Source: Clostridium muellerianum
GTDB taxonomy: Bacteria; Bacillota; Clostridia; Clostridiales; Clostridiaceae
DNA length: 64,000 nt
Direction of reading: 5' to 3'
NCBI RefSeq assembly: GCF_012926525.1
Contig: NZ_JABBNI010000066.1
Location: forward strand, 124,001-188,000
The position numbers and the translations under genes were made by a program. Below, piece by piece: positions 47,565 through 55,538 of this stretch. The notes beneath the pieces are model-generated. The model was not told the DNA's origin and made no database searches. It saw nothing but the letters and a program-made list of their open reading frames with translations. The stretch's first letter is position 1. Each line of letters opens with the position of its first letter.

Positions 47565-48488
47565 TTAATTAATAGATTTAGCTATATTTATTAATACATC
47601 TTCTGGCAAAGTGCTTGATAAATCATATTGAATATTATTCATGATCCAGGTTATTTGTGTAGTAGTTATAGACTTACTATCTTTAGAATAATTGATGTAA
47701 GCTTTATTATTTTTAATAGGTACAACTTTAGCACCCTCTACATTAGATAAATTTTTACTTTCATATATTTGAAAGTATGAGGAACCTGAGCTGTAATTTA
47801 ATTTAATGCACTTCAATTTTGTATCCGGAATGGATATATCGGTAAGGTTAAATCCTTCTGGAACATAAGATGGAGTTATAATGCTGCTTTCAAAATACTT
47901 TTCAGCAGTTGACATATCCAAGTTTTTGTGTAACGCAGCTAAACCACGAAATCCATTAGAGGATTCTTTATTGTTTTCACCTTCAACTAAAGAATTTTGG
48001 GCTAAATTTTTGTTTGAAGAAACATCAGTTGAATTTTTAAAAGATTCACTTATACTACTATCTGTTTTCGAAGTATTAGAAGCTATATTATTAGTGCTAT
48101 TACTATTTTTTGATGATGCAATATTTGCTTTACCAGTTGATGATGTTTCGGATTTATCATTTTTATCATTTGAAGAATTACTTGTTGGTTTAGCTAAGTT
48201 CTTGCTATCATCTGTTTTTAAGGCTTCTTTAACTTTATCATTGTTTGCAGGATTTTTATATTTTTGCTCATCGCTATTTATATAATTATGGGCAGTAATT
48301 AAATTGTTGAAAAAGTAATTATATGTAAATCCAATTATTAAAAAAGCTGCAGAAGCCGCTGTGGCGATTATGGGTTTTATTCTGCTCTTCTTTTGAGTTT
48401 TGCATTTTTCTAAGGTCAATTTTTTTAATTCATCATTAGCATAAATATCTTTCAGGATCAAATTTGAGGTTTCTTTAAAATTATCCAT
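47565..48488 (-). CDS. membrane anti-sigma-like protein with DUF4367 domain
   Basis: 307 residues. A short cytoplasmic N-terminus is followed by one membrane helix (~IIATAASAAFLIIGFTY), a long Ser/Asn/Lys low-complexity extracellular linker, and a C-terminal DUF4367-type domain (TPSYVPEGFNLTDI... to the end), a fold shared with anti-sigma regulators. Starts: the frame is open to ATG 48515, but only ATG 48488 has a good site (GAAGG, 5 nt), directly after the sigma gene's stop. It probably restrains the upstream-encoded sigma factor; the ligand sensed outside is unknown. Confidence 0.75.
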   Translation of the reverse strand: MDNFKETSNLILKDIYANDELKKLTLEKCKTQKKSRIKPIIATAASAAFLIIGFTYNYFFNNLITAHNYINSDEQKYKNPANNDKVKEALKTDDSKNLAKPTSNSSNDKNDKSETSSTGKANIASSKNSNSTNNIASNTSKTDSSISESFKNSTDVSSNKNLAQNSLVEGENNKESSNGFRGLAALHKNLDMSTAEKYFESSIITPSYVPEGFNLTDISIPDTKLKCIKLNYSSGSSYFQIYESKNLSNVEGAKVVPIKNNKAYINYSKDSKSITTTQITWIMNNIQYDLSSTLPEDVLINIAKSIN

Positions 48489-48489
48489 A

Positions 48490-49011
48490 TTATCCTTCAT
48501 ATTCAATCTTCCCATCTATATTAATTTTTAACATTTTTCTAGCTCGAAAAAGTCTACTTCGGATTGTTGCTTCTGGTATCTTTAGAATTTTACTTATATC
48601 TGCAGTAGATAGTTCCTCATAATAATAAAGTAGTATAGGTTCTTTATATTTACGAGGTAAATTCATAACTTCGCTTAATAATTTTTCATATTGGATTGAG
48701 TTAATAACTTTATCATCTACGTCTATGTCTACATAACGATTTGTTAATGAAAAATTATTGCTATCATCCAACGTAAACACCTTTTTAAACCAAGCATTTC
48801 TTAATATATCCTTACAAGCATTTATAGTAATACTCATAATCCAAGTTTTCTCGCTGCTTTTTTTTTCGAATTTAGAAAAGTTTTTATAAATCTTTATAAA
48901 TACTTCTTGAAAAACATCCTCTGCTAAATATTTATCTTTAAGATACATGTAAGCAATCCTTAGTACATCATCTCCATAACTATTCATTAACCTTTCTAGT
49001 TCCTTGTCCAT
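48490..49011 (-). CDS. ECF-type RNA polymerase sigma factor
   Basis: 173-residue group 4 sigma factor: region 2 (YLKDKYLAEDVFQEVFIKIYKNF) and region 4 with a helix-turn-helix (STADISKILKIPEATIRSRLFRARKML). There is no region 3. The annotated ATG 49011 has no ribosome site of its own; a 13-codon ORF with a strong site overlaps the start (48996-49034). The anti-sigma-like gene follows immediately. Confidence 0.9.
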   Translation of the reverse strand: MDKELERLMNSYGDDVLRIAYMYLKDKYLAEDVFQEVFIKIYKNFSKFEKKSSEKTWIMSITINACKDILRNAWFKKVFTLDDSNNFSLTNRYVDIDVDDKVINSIQYEKLLSEVMNLPRKYKEPILLYYYEELSTADISKILKIPEATIRSRLFRARKMLKINIDGKIEYEG

Positions 49012-49034
49012 GTTTTAATAATATCTTTTTTCAA
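48996..49034 (-). CDS. possible 12-residue leader peptide of the sigma gene
   Basis: TTG 49034 lies 7 nt after GGGAGGG (49048-49042) and reads MKKDIIKTWTRN before a TAG inside the sigma coding region. The sigma frame itself is closed just upstream of its ATG. A short hairpin (AATATCTT / AAGATATT) covers the leader start. Translational coupling is the simplest reading; a frameshift in the sequence is the alternative. Confidence 0.45.
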   Translation of the reverse strand: MKKDIIKTWTRN

Positions 49035-49123
49035 GATATTTCCCTCCCATCACAAATACCAAATGTACTAAAGCGTAACAGCCTAATTAATTCATGAACC
49101 TACAATTTTAAAATTACTAAGTA

Positions 49124-49316
49124 TCAAGTGATTTTTAGACTCATATGAGGCTTACTTATGAGGAATACCTTTCTACATTTGAGTCGTAGAAGAACTTATC
49201 CAGGGGCGTATCAGCCGTTATGCACAGCATAAAAATTCTAAATCGCAGAAGTCAAATAGTTCTAATATTCCAAACCTATAGTGGGAATATTACGAATGGT
49301 AGCCATTGGATAAAAA
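49124..49316 (+). repeat. structured repeat element, copy 3
   Basis: Longest centre of the four copies. Paired parts: GACTCA (~49138) with TGAGTC (~49181), TTATCCA (~49197) with TTGGATAA (~49306), GGC/GCC inside that, and a 9-bp stem TAATATTCC / GGAATATTA (~49262 and ~49285). 3' core GTGGGAATATTACGAATGGT. It lies in the 444-bp gap between the sigma gene and the kinase-like orphan; nothing else is seen there. Confidence 0.7.
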
Positions 49317-49455
49317 ATTTATATTATATATTATCATATCATATTTTTCATTGTTTAGTGTAGTTTTTAAATAAAAAAGTATAAATGTAAATACGACAAT
49401 AAAAACAATTTATTGATATAATGCAAAAAATTAAATATATATAAAATTATTATTA

Positions 49456-50058
49456 CTATAACATTCCATAATCAAGTAAGAGTAAATTTCTATTTTCGTC
49501 ATATCCAAAAGTACTTAATTTGCAGTATTCATTTTGTAATTCTACTGAATCTGTTACCCAAAGTTTTTTGAATTTTTCAAGAGTATAAAAAAAGGTATCT
49601 TCATTTCTAAATCTAAGCCCCTTTTTTAGATAACTATAGATGGTTTCATTGGAGTTGCTATTTGTACATAAAGCTGTTAGGCGTTTGTGTACTGTTATAT
49701 ATATATACCTACTTTCATATATAGCATATACAGGACAGAGAATATCTTTAAAAACTTTAAGCCGTTCATCATTTGAGTGAAATATATTAAATTCATTAAG
49801 ACATTGGTCTGCGCCTAATGGTAGTCTTGAGCAGGTAGCATCTGACGAGGTTTTTATTATGAAATTATCTACAAGGTATACACATCTTACGGATCTGGAG
49901 ATTAAATTTTCTTTAGTTAAACGCTTTAATAATTTATTACTGAATGATTTATTTTGACCTATTTTCATATTATAAGTATTTAAGAATGCCTCAGCCTTCC
50001 CATCATTGTATATAAAAGTTTCTTTACCTTTATTTTTCTTACCAAATATGTATTCCAA
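49456..50058 (-). CDS. uncharacterised protein, weakly kinase-like
   Basis: 200 residues, no signal or membrane segment. The pattern VYLVDNFIIKTSS, then GADQCLNEFNIFHS, YIYITVHKRLTAL and a C-terminal NRNLLLLDYGML recalls the fold of small protein- or aminoglycoside-kinase-like proteins (Lys strand, Glu helix, hinge, DYG for DFG), but the catalytic HxD-type loop is not evident. Start is TTG 50058, 9 nt after AGGAGG (50073-50068). I do not recognise a family. Confidence 0.6.
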   Translation of the reverse strand: MEYIFGKKNKGKETFIYNDGKAEAFLNTYNMKIGQNKSFSNKLLKRLTKENLISRSVRCVYLVDNFIIKTSSDATCSRLPLGADQCLNEFNIFHSNDERLKVFKDILCPVYAIYESRYIYITVHKRLTALCTNSNSNETIYSYLKKGLRFRNEDTFFYTLEKFKKLWVTDSVELQNEYCKLSTFGYDENRNLLLLDYGML

Positions 50059-50424
50059 AAAAACTAACCTCCTAAGTTAAATAAATTTATACAGATTTTA
50101 CAAATGTTTAATTGGTATTTTAAAATAAAAAGTCTTATCTGTGATAATTAGTAAATAGTAAAATCCATGTAACAAGCAATTTTAAATAATTAAAAATTTT
50201 ATAGCATATCAAGTAATTATGTGGTAACAATGGGATAAAAATATTCTAGGTTTTATTATTATATCATTACAACTTATGTATAAAAAGACCAAAAAAGCTT
50301 AGAAATAAATTCTAAACTTCATAAGTTAGAAGATTATTTATTATAAAAACTAACTTGAATTTTTATAATAAATAATCTTACAATATTAAGATAAAATATA
50401 TCATAAATGTTTAATATAAATACC
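50059..50424. other. 366-bp gap with a 20-bp hairpin and a possible deleted repeat copy
   Basis: 50206-50243 reads TATCAAGTAATTATGTGGTA then ACAATGGGATAAAA, like the two ends of element copy 3 joined. A 20-bp perfect hairpin follows at 50330-50379. No gene is visible. Confidence 0.5.
50330..50379. terminator. 20-bp perfect hairpin downstream of the PHP gene
   Basis: Arms 50330-50349 and 50360-50379 are exact reverse complements with a 10-nt loop. The stem is A/T-rich. On the minus strand it lies ~45 nt after the PHP gene and is probably its terminator. Confidence 0.65.
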
Positions 50425-51195
50425 CTAGATACCATAATGACTTGTTATACTGTTATTAAGTTTTAGTGCTCTAGAAATAGAAAAATCATATTTTAGAATT
50501 TTAATAGATTTGTGTTTACACAACATATTTGCTATCTTAAGTTTTTCTATATTATAACTGTCAAGACAATGAGTATCGGAACCAACTGATATTTTTATGT
50601 CATTCTTTTTTAAATGTTTAAATAATCTTTTAGTCTTCCAAGAATCTATGGAACTTACTATTTCATCAAAATATTCATATCCTTCATTTACATTAAGTTC
50701 CCAAAATAAATTATTTCGTTTTAATTTATTTATTAAAAAGTTTAATCCATAGTTTTTATAAAAGTGAAGTAAATCAGTGTGTGCAAGACCAATACTACAT
50801 TTTAAGTTTTTAGTGTATTGTTCTATTTCGTTTAGTTTTATGCTTTTTTTAAAACAATCTATATATTCTAAAAGTACATAATCTAATTTATTAAAGTGAT
50901 CATAGGGTAAGTTATTTAAATCACATAAATCTTTATGCATACATATTTCGATTCCTGAGTATACTTGAATCTTATCTCTGTATTTATATTTTAATCTTTC
51001 TAAGTCTTTTATATAATTATTTAAATTTTGAATAGACACGGAAGCACATTTATCAGTTTGAAAATGATCTGATATACCTACTGCGGTTAATTTGTGTTCT
51101 ATAGCGTTTTCTATTATTTTTTCTGGAGAATGTGTTCCATCTGACCAAATTGTATGATTGTGTAAATCCATAAAGTCTATATAATTTAAATCCAC
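50425..51195 (-). CDS. PHP-domain phosphoesterase
   Basis: 256-residue PHP-fold metalloenzyme. Metal-binding motifs: DLHNHTIWSDG (~9-19), GISDHF, GIEI, AHTDLLH and SVGSDTH. The form is like YcdX/histidinol-phosphatase relatives. Substrate unknown. The start at 51195 has only a weak site (AAAGGGG, ~9 nt upstream). A hairpin at 50330-50379 terminates it. Confidence 0.82.
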   Translation of the reverse strand: MDLNYIDFMDLHNHTIWSDGTHSPEKIIENAIEHKLTAVGISDHFQTDKCASVSIQNLNNYIKDLERLKYKYRDKIQVYSGIEICMHKDLCDLNNLPYDHFNKLDYVLLEYIDCFKKSIKLNEIEQYTKNLKCSIGLAHTDLLHFYKNYGLNFLINKLKRNNLFWELNVNEGYEYFDEIVSSIDSWKTKRLFKHLKKNDIKISVGSDTHCLDSYNIEKLKIANMLCKHKSIKILKYDFSISRALKLNNSITSHYGI

Positions 51196-51464
51196 ATCAA
51201 AGGCCCCTTTTCAATTTAAAATATTTTCTAAATATTTTAAATGTAAGATATTTTCAGTAATAAACTGCTATACATATATAATATAACTAAACAAGAAAAA
51301 TGTAAATAAAATTATCATCTAAAAGATGTAGAAAATTAAATACAATTTTGCAATTTTACAATAAAAATGAATCAAAAATTTCTGTGGCAACTTTTAAGTT
51401 TGCTCATATAATAAAATTAAGCAGGGGATGTAAAGTGATAAAAATAGGATTAATAAAACAAAAG

Positions 51465-51614
51465 TAAAGAGTTAAGAATTACAAATGCTAAATATATATT
51501 TAGTGAAGGCTTGTTTCTTCTACTGAGTTTAGATGAATTATCCAAAGGTGTAGCTGATGTTAACTCCCAATTTCATAAAAGGGGGAGTATTAAGGTATAT
51601 GGGCATCGGATAAA
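51465..51614 (+). repeat. structured repeat element, copy 4
   Basis: Most diverged copy. Core CTGAGTTTAGATGAATTATCC (51526-51546, one base over the shared block), GGTGTAGCTGATG, an ACTCCC/GGGAGT stem, then ATTAAGGTATATGGGCATCG before GATAAA. TTATCC pairs with GGATAA and GATG with CATC. A possible start is at 51431 (TAAAGTGAT). An intrinsic terminator follows 18 nt later. Confidence 0.65.
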
Positions 51615-51631
51615 GTTTCACAATTAAAAAT

Positions 51632-51678
51632 AAACACTATTAGTTTATTGAAGTACAATGGACTAATAGTGTTTTATC
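51632..51678. terminator. bidirectional terminator after element copy 4
   Basis: 13-bp stem AAACACTATTAGT / ACTAATAGTGTTT. On the + strand it ends in TTTTAT and closes copy 4; on the minus strand it follows the sleB-type gene. Confidence 0.75.
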
Positions 51679-51727
51679 AATTGTGTTGAAATGAAGAGTT
51701 TAAAAAATAAACAGCTTTAACTGATTA

Positions 51728-52498
51728 TTAATAAACAAATACTAGTTTACCAATTCTAGCAGCTAATGGCTTGGACCAAAGCCACTGATTAGTAGTACTA
51801 TAATCAAAATAGTAAGCAGCTCCATTAGATGGATCAGTGCCATTAAGAGCATCCCTGGCAGCTTGTACACATTCTGCTGATGCAGATCTGTCAATCCATC
51901 CATTTACAACTGGAGTAAATTGATAATATCCATCAGATTTTTGATATATTACAGAATATATACTGTTAGGAAAACGTGAATCTTTAACTCTATTTAATAC
52001 TACAGCACCTACAGCTACTTTAGCATTATAAGGTTCACCTTGGGCTTCAGCCATTATAAGTCTTGAAAGAAGATCTAAATCATTTGCTGTATAGGAATTA
52101 TTTGTAGTAGAAACTGCTGTAGAATTTGTATTTGTTGCAGTTACACCTGGTAGAATAAGCTTATCTCCAATATTTAAATAGTTGTCCCATTTATTATTAG
52201 CTTGTCTCAAAGAAGAAATAGATATGCCATATCTTTGGCATATTAGATATAAACTGTCTCCGCTTTTTATTGTGTAGATGTATCCAGGCACAGTAAGTAC
52301 CTTGCCAGGATATATTGTTGTGCTGGTAAGATTATTATCTTTCATGATAGTGTTAGCTGTTGTATTGAAAAGTTTTCCTATGGTGTAAAGAGAATCACCA
52401 GAAGCTACAGTATAACTGGCAGCTTGTACTGGATTACTTATCATTAAACACAACGATGCAGCAGCTAATAAGTTTCTAATTTTTTTAAAATTAATCAT
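51728..52498 (-). CDS. spore-cortex/cell-wall hydrolase with two LysM domains (SleB type)
   Basis: 256-residue secreted enzyme. Signal peptide ~1-26 (ending VQA), LysM 1 (~28-70; YTVASGDSLYTIGKLF), LysM 2 (~73-117; YTIKSGDSLYLICQRYG), a Thr/Asn linker, then Hydrolase_2 (SleB) domain (~140-256; LLSRLIMAEAQGEPYNAKVAVGAVVLNRV with the catalytic Glu, and YQFTPVVNG). It cleaves peptidoglycan, probably as a lytic transglycosylase. The leader carries a c-di-AMP riboswitch ending only ~22 nt before the ATG, with the GGAGGG ribosome site in between. Confidence 0.92.
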   Translation of the reverse strand: MINFKKIRNLLAAASLCLMISNPVQAASYTVASGDSLYTIGKLFNTTANTIMKDNNLTSTTIYPGKVLTVPGYIYTIKSGDSLYLICQRYGISISSLRQANNKWDNYLNIGDKLILPGVTATNTNSTAVSTTNNSYTANDLDLLSRLIMAEAQGEPYNAKVAVGAVVLNRVKDSRFPNSIYSVIYQKSDGYYQFTPVVNGWIDRSASAECVQAARDALNGTDPSNGAAYYFDYSTTNQWLWSKPLAARIGKLVFVY

Positions 52499-52519
52499 AA
52501 AGTTTATCCCTCCATTTTG

Positions 52520-52632
52520 CCTCCGAGGTTAGTTGACGGGTTCGGGCTGTGAGTTACCCTACCTCTTATTAAGTTATTAAGAAGATTCACCCCAAATAAT
52601 ATATTCCCCCGTACTCATTTTAGAGATTCGGC
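52520..52632 (-). promoter_or_regulatory. c-di-AMP riboswitch (ydaO/yuaA type)
   Basis: Read on the minus strand, the conserved blocks occur in order: GCCGAATC, GTACGGGGGAA, TGGGGTGAATC, AGGGTAACTC, AGCCCGAACCCGTCA, and CTAACCTCGGAGGC. This is the ydaO class, known to sense c-di-AMP and to control wall hydrolases and osmolyte genes. No terminator lies between it and the gene, so control of the nearby ribosome site is likely. Confidence 0.93.
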
Positions 52633-52750
52633 ATAATTTGAGTTCTATTGTAACAGAAGTTCAATAATGCATCTATGGTAGATTTGTGGAAAGCAAGGAA
52701 AATTAATTATATAAATGTTAAATTTAAACAAATGTTTTGTAAAAAATTAA

Positions 52751-52793
52751 AAAAAGTACCGGTAAAATTTTAATTATACCAGTACCTTTTATT
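52751..52793 (-). terminator. degV terminator
   Basis: Stem AAAAGGTACTGGTA / TACCGGTACTTTTT (minus strand, one mismatch, one wobble) ending in a T tract, directly after the degV stop codon. Confidence 0.8.
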
Positions 52794-52794
52794 A

Positions 52795-53679
52795 CTAAGC
52801 TAAATCAGTTTCTCTTTCTTTACCTAAAAAGAATAGGGTTAAAGATCCTGGTCCACCGTAAGTGCCAACTACAGGACCAACATAGTTTATAATTATATCT
52901 TTAATTTTAAATTTGTTTAATATAAGTTCTTTTAAAGATAGAGCATCTTCTATGCAGTCGCCATGAGAAATTGCTATAATTTGTTCTTCGGGATTTTCTA
53001 CCTTTTCAACAAATTTTTCAAAAAGTGCAGTTAGAGCTTTTTTTCTACCTCTAATTTTTCCTATAGGTAATACTTTACCTAAATTACTTATAGTTAAAAA
53101 CGGTTTTATATTTAATAACATGCCAACAAGAGCAGAAGTACTAGATATTCGTCCGCCTCTTTTTAAGTGATTAATGTCATCTACTATAATGTAACTATTT
53201 AGATGATTCTTAGTACTCTCTAGATAATTTATAATTTCACTTAAAGTTTTTCCTTGTTTTTGCATTTCGTAAGCTTGTAAAACCATAATACCTTGTCCAA
53301 GAGAAGCTGTTAAAATATCAACTATATGAATCTCTGAATCAGGATATTCTTCTTCTAGCATATTCTTAGCTATGTGGGCACTATTAGTAGTTCCACTTAA
53401 GCCACTAGAGACACCAATGTAAAGGATATCTTTTTTTTGTTCTAAAATTTCTTTAAAAGAAGTATAGAAAGCATGGCTACTTGGTTGAGATGTTTTAGGT
53501 ATTTCGCCTCTTCTCATATCTTCATAAAAGTCTTTAAAAGGGTAGCTTGTACCAAAATCATCCAATACCTCCGTACCCCTACAGCTGCAAGTTAAGCTAA
53601 CATAAGGTATTTCTAAAGTACTAATATAGTCTAGTGGTAAATCACAGCAAGAATCTGTAATTATTATAAAATTATTCAT
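52795..53679 (-). CDS. DegV family fatty-acid-binding protein
   Basis: 294 residues of the DegV/FakB family, which present fatty acids to the kinase FakA. N-terminus IIITDSCCDLPLDYI, then TSQPSSHAFY, GVSSGLSGT, GGRISS, and a C-terminal GPVVGTYGGPGSL. Start choice: the frame reaches 53724, but ATG 53679 has a GAGGA site and gives MNNFIIITDS, the family start. It is monocistronic; fakA is not in the window. Confidence 0.9.
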   Translation of the reverse strand: MNNFIIITDSCCDLPLDYISTLEIPYVSLTCSCRGTEVLDDFGTSYPFKDFYEDMRRGEIPKTSQPSSHAFYTSFKEILEQKKDILYIGVSSGLSGTTNSAHIAKNMLEEEYPDSEIHIVDILTASLGQGIMVLQAYEMQKQGKTLSEIINYLESTKNHLNSYIIVDDINHLKRGGRISSTSALVGMLLNIKPFLTISNLGKVLPIGKIRGRKKALTALFEKFVEKVENPEEQIIAISHGDCIEDALSLKELILNKFKIKDIIINYVGPVVGTYGGPGSLTLFFLGKERETDLA

Positions 53680-53846
53680 GTTAAATTCCTCATAAATTTT
53701 ATTTTTGATGAAAACTTGTTTCAACTTATTTTATAATGTAATTTTACAAACTTCAATAGTAATCAGGTGTAAAATCTAAAAATATCAAATAAAAATTTCA
53801 TTTAAAGTTATTTTATGTATTATATATTAAATATAGGAATGCATAG

Positions 53847-53875
53847 TTGCAAAAATTAACCAGGTGTGGTACACT
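53847..53875 (+). promoter_or_regulatory. promoter of the thiC-purF transcript
   Basis: TTGCAA (53847-53852), 17-bp spacer, TACACT (53870-53875), ~20 bp before the TPP riboswitch. Confidence 0.6.
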
Positions 53876-53894
53876 TTATACGTAAAATTAAATA

Positions 53895-53985
53895 ATACTA
53901 GGGGGGCCTATATTTATAGGCTGAGATAGAACTGTTAGTTCTGACCCTCATACCTGATTTGGATAATTCCAACGTAGGAAAGTGC
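53895..53985 (+). promoter_or_regulatory. TPP riboswitch (THI box)
   Basis: Diagnostic blocks GGGGGGCC, GGCTGAGA, GACCCTCATACCTGATTTGG, ATAATTCCAACGTAGGAAAG are all present. An intrinsic terminator follows at 54002-54030. It precedes thiC, the classic TPP-controlled gene. Confidence 0.96.
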
Positions 53986-54001
53986 TTTATATAGTTTTAA
54001 A

Positions 54002-54032
54002 ATACAACTTTATAAGGTTGTATATTTTTTTA
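54002..54032 (+). terminator. TPP riboswitch terminator
   Basis: ATACAAC / GTTGTAT stem (54002-54008 with 54017-54023) followed by ATTTTTTTATT. The next ~190 nt to thiC contain a second A/T-rich stretch with no clear feature. Confidence 0.75.
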
Positions 54033-54224
54033 TTATATGAGGATCAATATGAGGGAGATGAAAAATCTTCCTTTTTTATTTAAGCAGATATTTTAAATTT
54101 ATAGTTTTAAGATGATTACTTATTTAACGTAATAATTATGAGTGAATCCAAGTCTTGTATGATGCGTATAGCATAGAAATTTGATATAGGATATTCAAAA
54201 AATATATTAAAGGAGATGTTTAAT

Positions 54225-55538
54225 GTGAATTACACAACACAAATGGATGCTGCTAAAAAAGGTATAGTTACAAAGGAAATGGAAAAGGTGGCTGCTAAAG
54301 AAAATATAGAACCATCACAATTAATGGAATTAGTTGCCCAAGGAGCAATTGTAATACCAGCTAATAAAAATCATAAGATATTAGATCCAGAAGGTGTAGG
54401 ACAAGGACTTAAAACTAAAATAAATGTAAATTTAGGAATTTCAAAAGATTGTAATTGTGTAGATGATGAATTAGAAAAAGTTAAGGTAGCTTTAGAAATG
54501 AAAGCAGAAGCCATAATGGATTTAAGCTGCTTTGGAAAAACTGAAGAATTTAGAACTAAATTAGTAGAAATGTCACCTGCTATGATAGGTACAGTGCCTA
54601 TGTATGATGCAGTAGGATTTTACGATAAAGAATTAAAAGATATAACTGAAGAAGAACTTTTAGGAGTAATTGAAAAACATGCACAAAATGGTGTGGATTT
54701 TATGACTATTCATGCAGGCATAAATAGGGAAACTGCAGCAGTTTTTAAGAGAAATGAAAGACTTATGAACATTGTATCCAGAGGAGGAGCCTTAATATAC
54801 GCATGGATGGAATTAAACGGAAAAGAAAACCCTTTTTATGAGTATTTTGATAAAGTTTTAGATATATGTGAAAAATATGATGTAACTATAAGTTTAGGAG
54901 ATGCTTGCAGACCAGGGGCTATAAAAGATTCTACAGATGCTTCACAGATTAAAGAGCTTATGACTTTAGGAGAGCTTGCAAAAAGAGCTTGGAAGAGAAA
55001 TGTACAAGTTATGATAGAAGGGCCAGGACATATGAGTTTAGACGAAATAAAAGCAAATATGCAGTTAGAAAAAAAATTGTGTCATAATGCGCCATTTTAC
55101 GTATTAGGACCTTTAGTTACAGATATAGCTCCAGGTTATGATCATATTACATCAGCTATAGGAGGAGCAATAGCTGCATCTTCAGGAGCGGATTTCTTAT
55201 GTTATGTAACTCCAGCAGAGCATTTAAGACTTCCAAACTTAGATGATATGAAGGAAGGAATTATAGCCGCAAAAATTGCAGCTCACGCAGGAGATATTGC
55301 CAAGGGAATAAAAGGCGCAAGAGACTTAGACAATGCTATGAGTAAAGCTAGAAGAGAGCTAAATTGGGAAAAAATATTTGATTTATCTATAGATCCAGAA
55401 AAGGCAAGAAGATATAGGGAAGAATCAAAGCCGGAAGATGAACATACATGTACTATGTGTGGGAAGATGTGTGCTGTTAGAAACATGAACAAGGTTATGG
55501 AAGGAAAAAATTTAAATGTTTTAAGAGATGATGATTAA
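54225..55538 (+). CDS. thiC: phosphomethylpyrimidine synthase ThiC
   Basis: ThiC is the radical SAM enzyme that converts aminoimidazole ribotide (AIR) to HMP-phosphate for thiamine. 437 residues; the C-terminal [11 protein letters not shown] carries the CxxCxxxxC cluster motif, and [25 protein letters not shown] and [12 protein letters not shown] are family blocks. Start choice: ATG 54216 overlaps AAGGAG (54210-54215); GTG 54225 has a 9-nt spacing and gives [14 protein letters not shown], the standard start. The stop overlaps purF (TAATG). Confidence 0.97.
   Translation: MNYTTQMDAAKKGIVTKEMEKVAAKENIEPSQLMELVAQGAIVIPANKNHKILDPEGVGQGLKTKINVNLGISKDCNCVDDELEKVKVALEMKAEAIMDLSCFGKTEEFRTKLVEMSPAMIGTVPMYDAVGFYDKELKDITEEELLGVIEKHAQNGVDFMTIHAGINRETAAVFKRNERLMNIVSRGGALIYAWMELNGKENPFYEYFDKVLDICEKYDVTISLGDACRPGAIKDSTDASQIKELMTLGELAKRAWKRNVQVMIEGPGHMSLDEIKANMQLEKKLCHNAPFYVLGPLVTDIAPGYDHITSAIGGAIAASSGADFLCYVTPAEHLRLPNLDDMKEGIIAAKIAAHAGDIAKGIKGARDLDNAMSKARRELNWEKIFDLSIDPEKARRYREESKPEDEHTCTMCGKMCAVRNMNKVMEGKNLNVLRDDD

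Larger units (their letters stand above)
51196..51727. other. 532-bp gap containing element copy 4
   Basis: Apart from the repeat element and the terminator hairpin that follows it, I see no gene. Confidence 0.6.

Noticed and set aside
47881-48285. Plus-strand ORF of 134 codons opposite the DUF4367 gene
   Set aside because: It mirrors the Ser/Asn low-complexity linker of the real minus-strand gene, giving a Leu/Phe-rich protein; no ribosome site and no domain.
41663-51614. CRISPR array or insertion sequence as explanation for the repeat family
   Set aside because: Spacing is kilobases, not tens of bases; the copies have no terminal inverted repeats, no target duplications and no transposase or cas gene nearby.
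54090-54180. Possible fifth copy of the repeat element before thiC (TGATTACTTATTTAACG ... GCGTATAGC)
   Set aside because: Only short scattered matches to the conserved blocks, and the 3' core (GGGAGTGTTACGGG) is missing.
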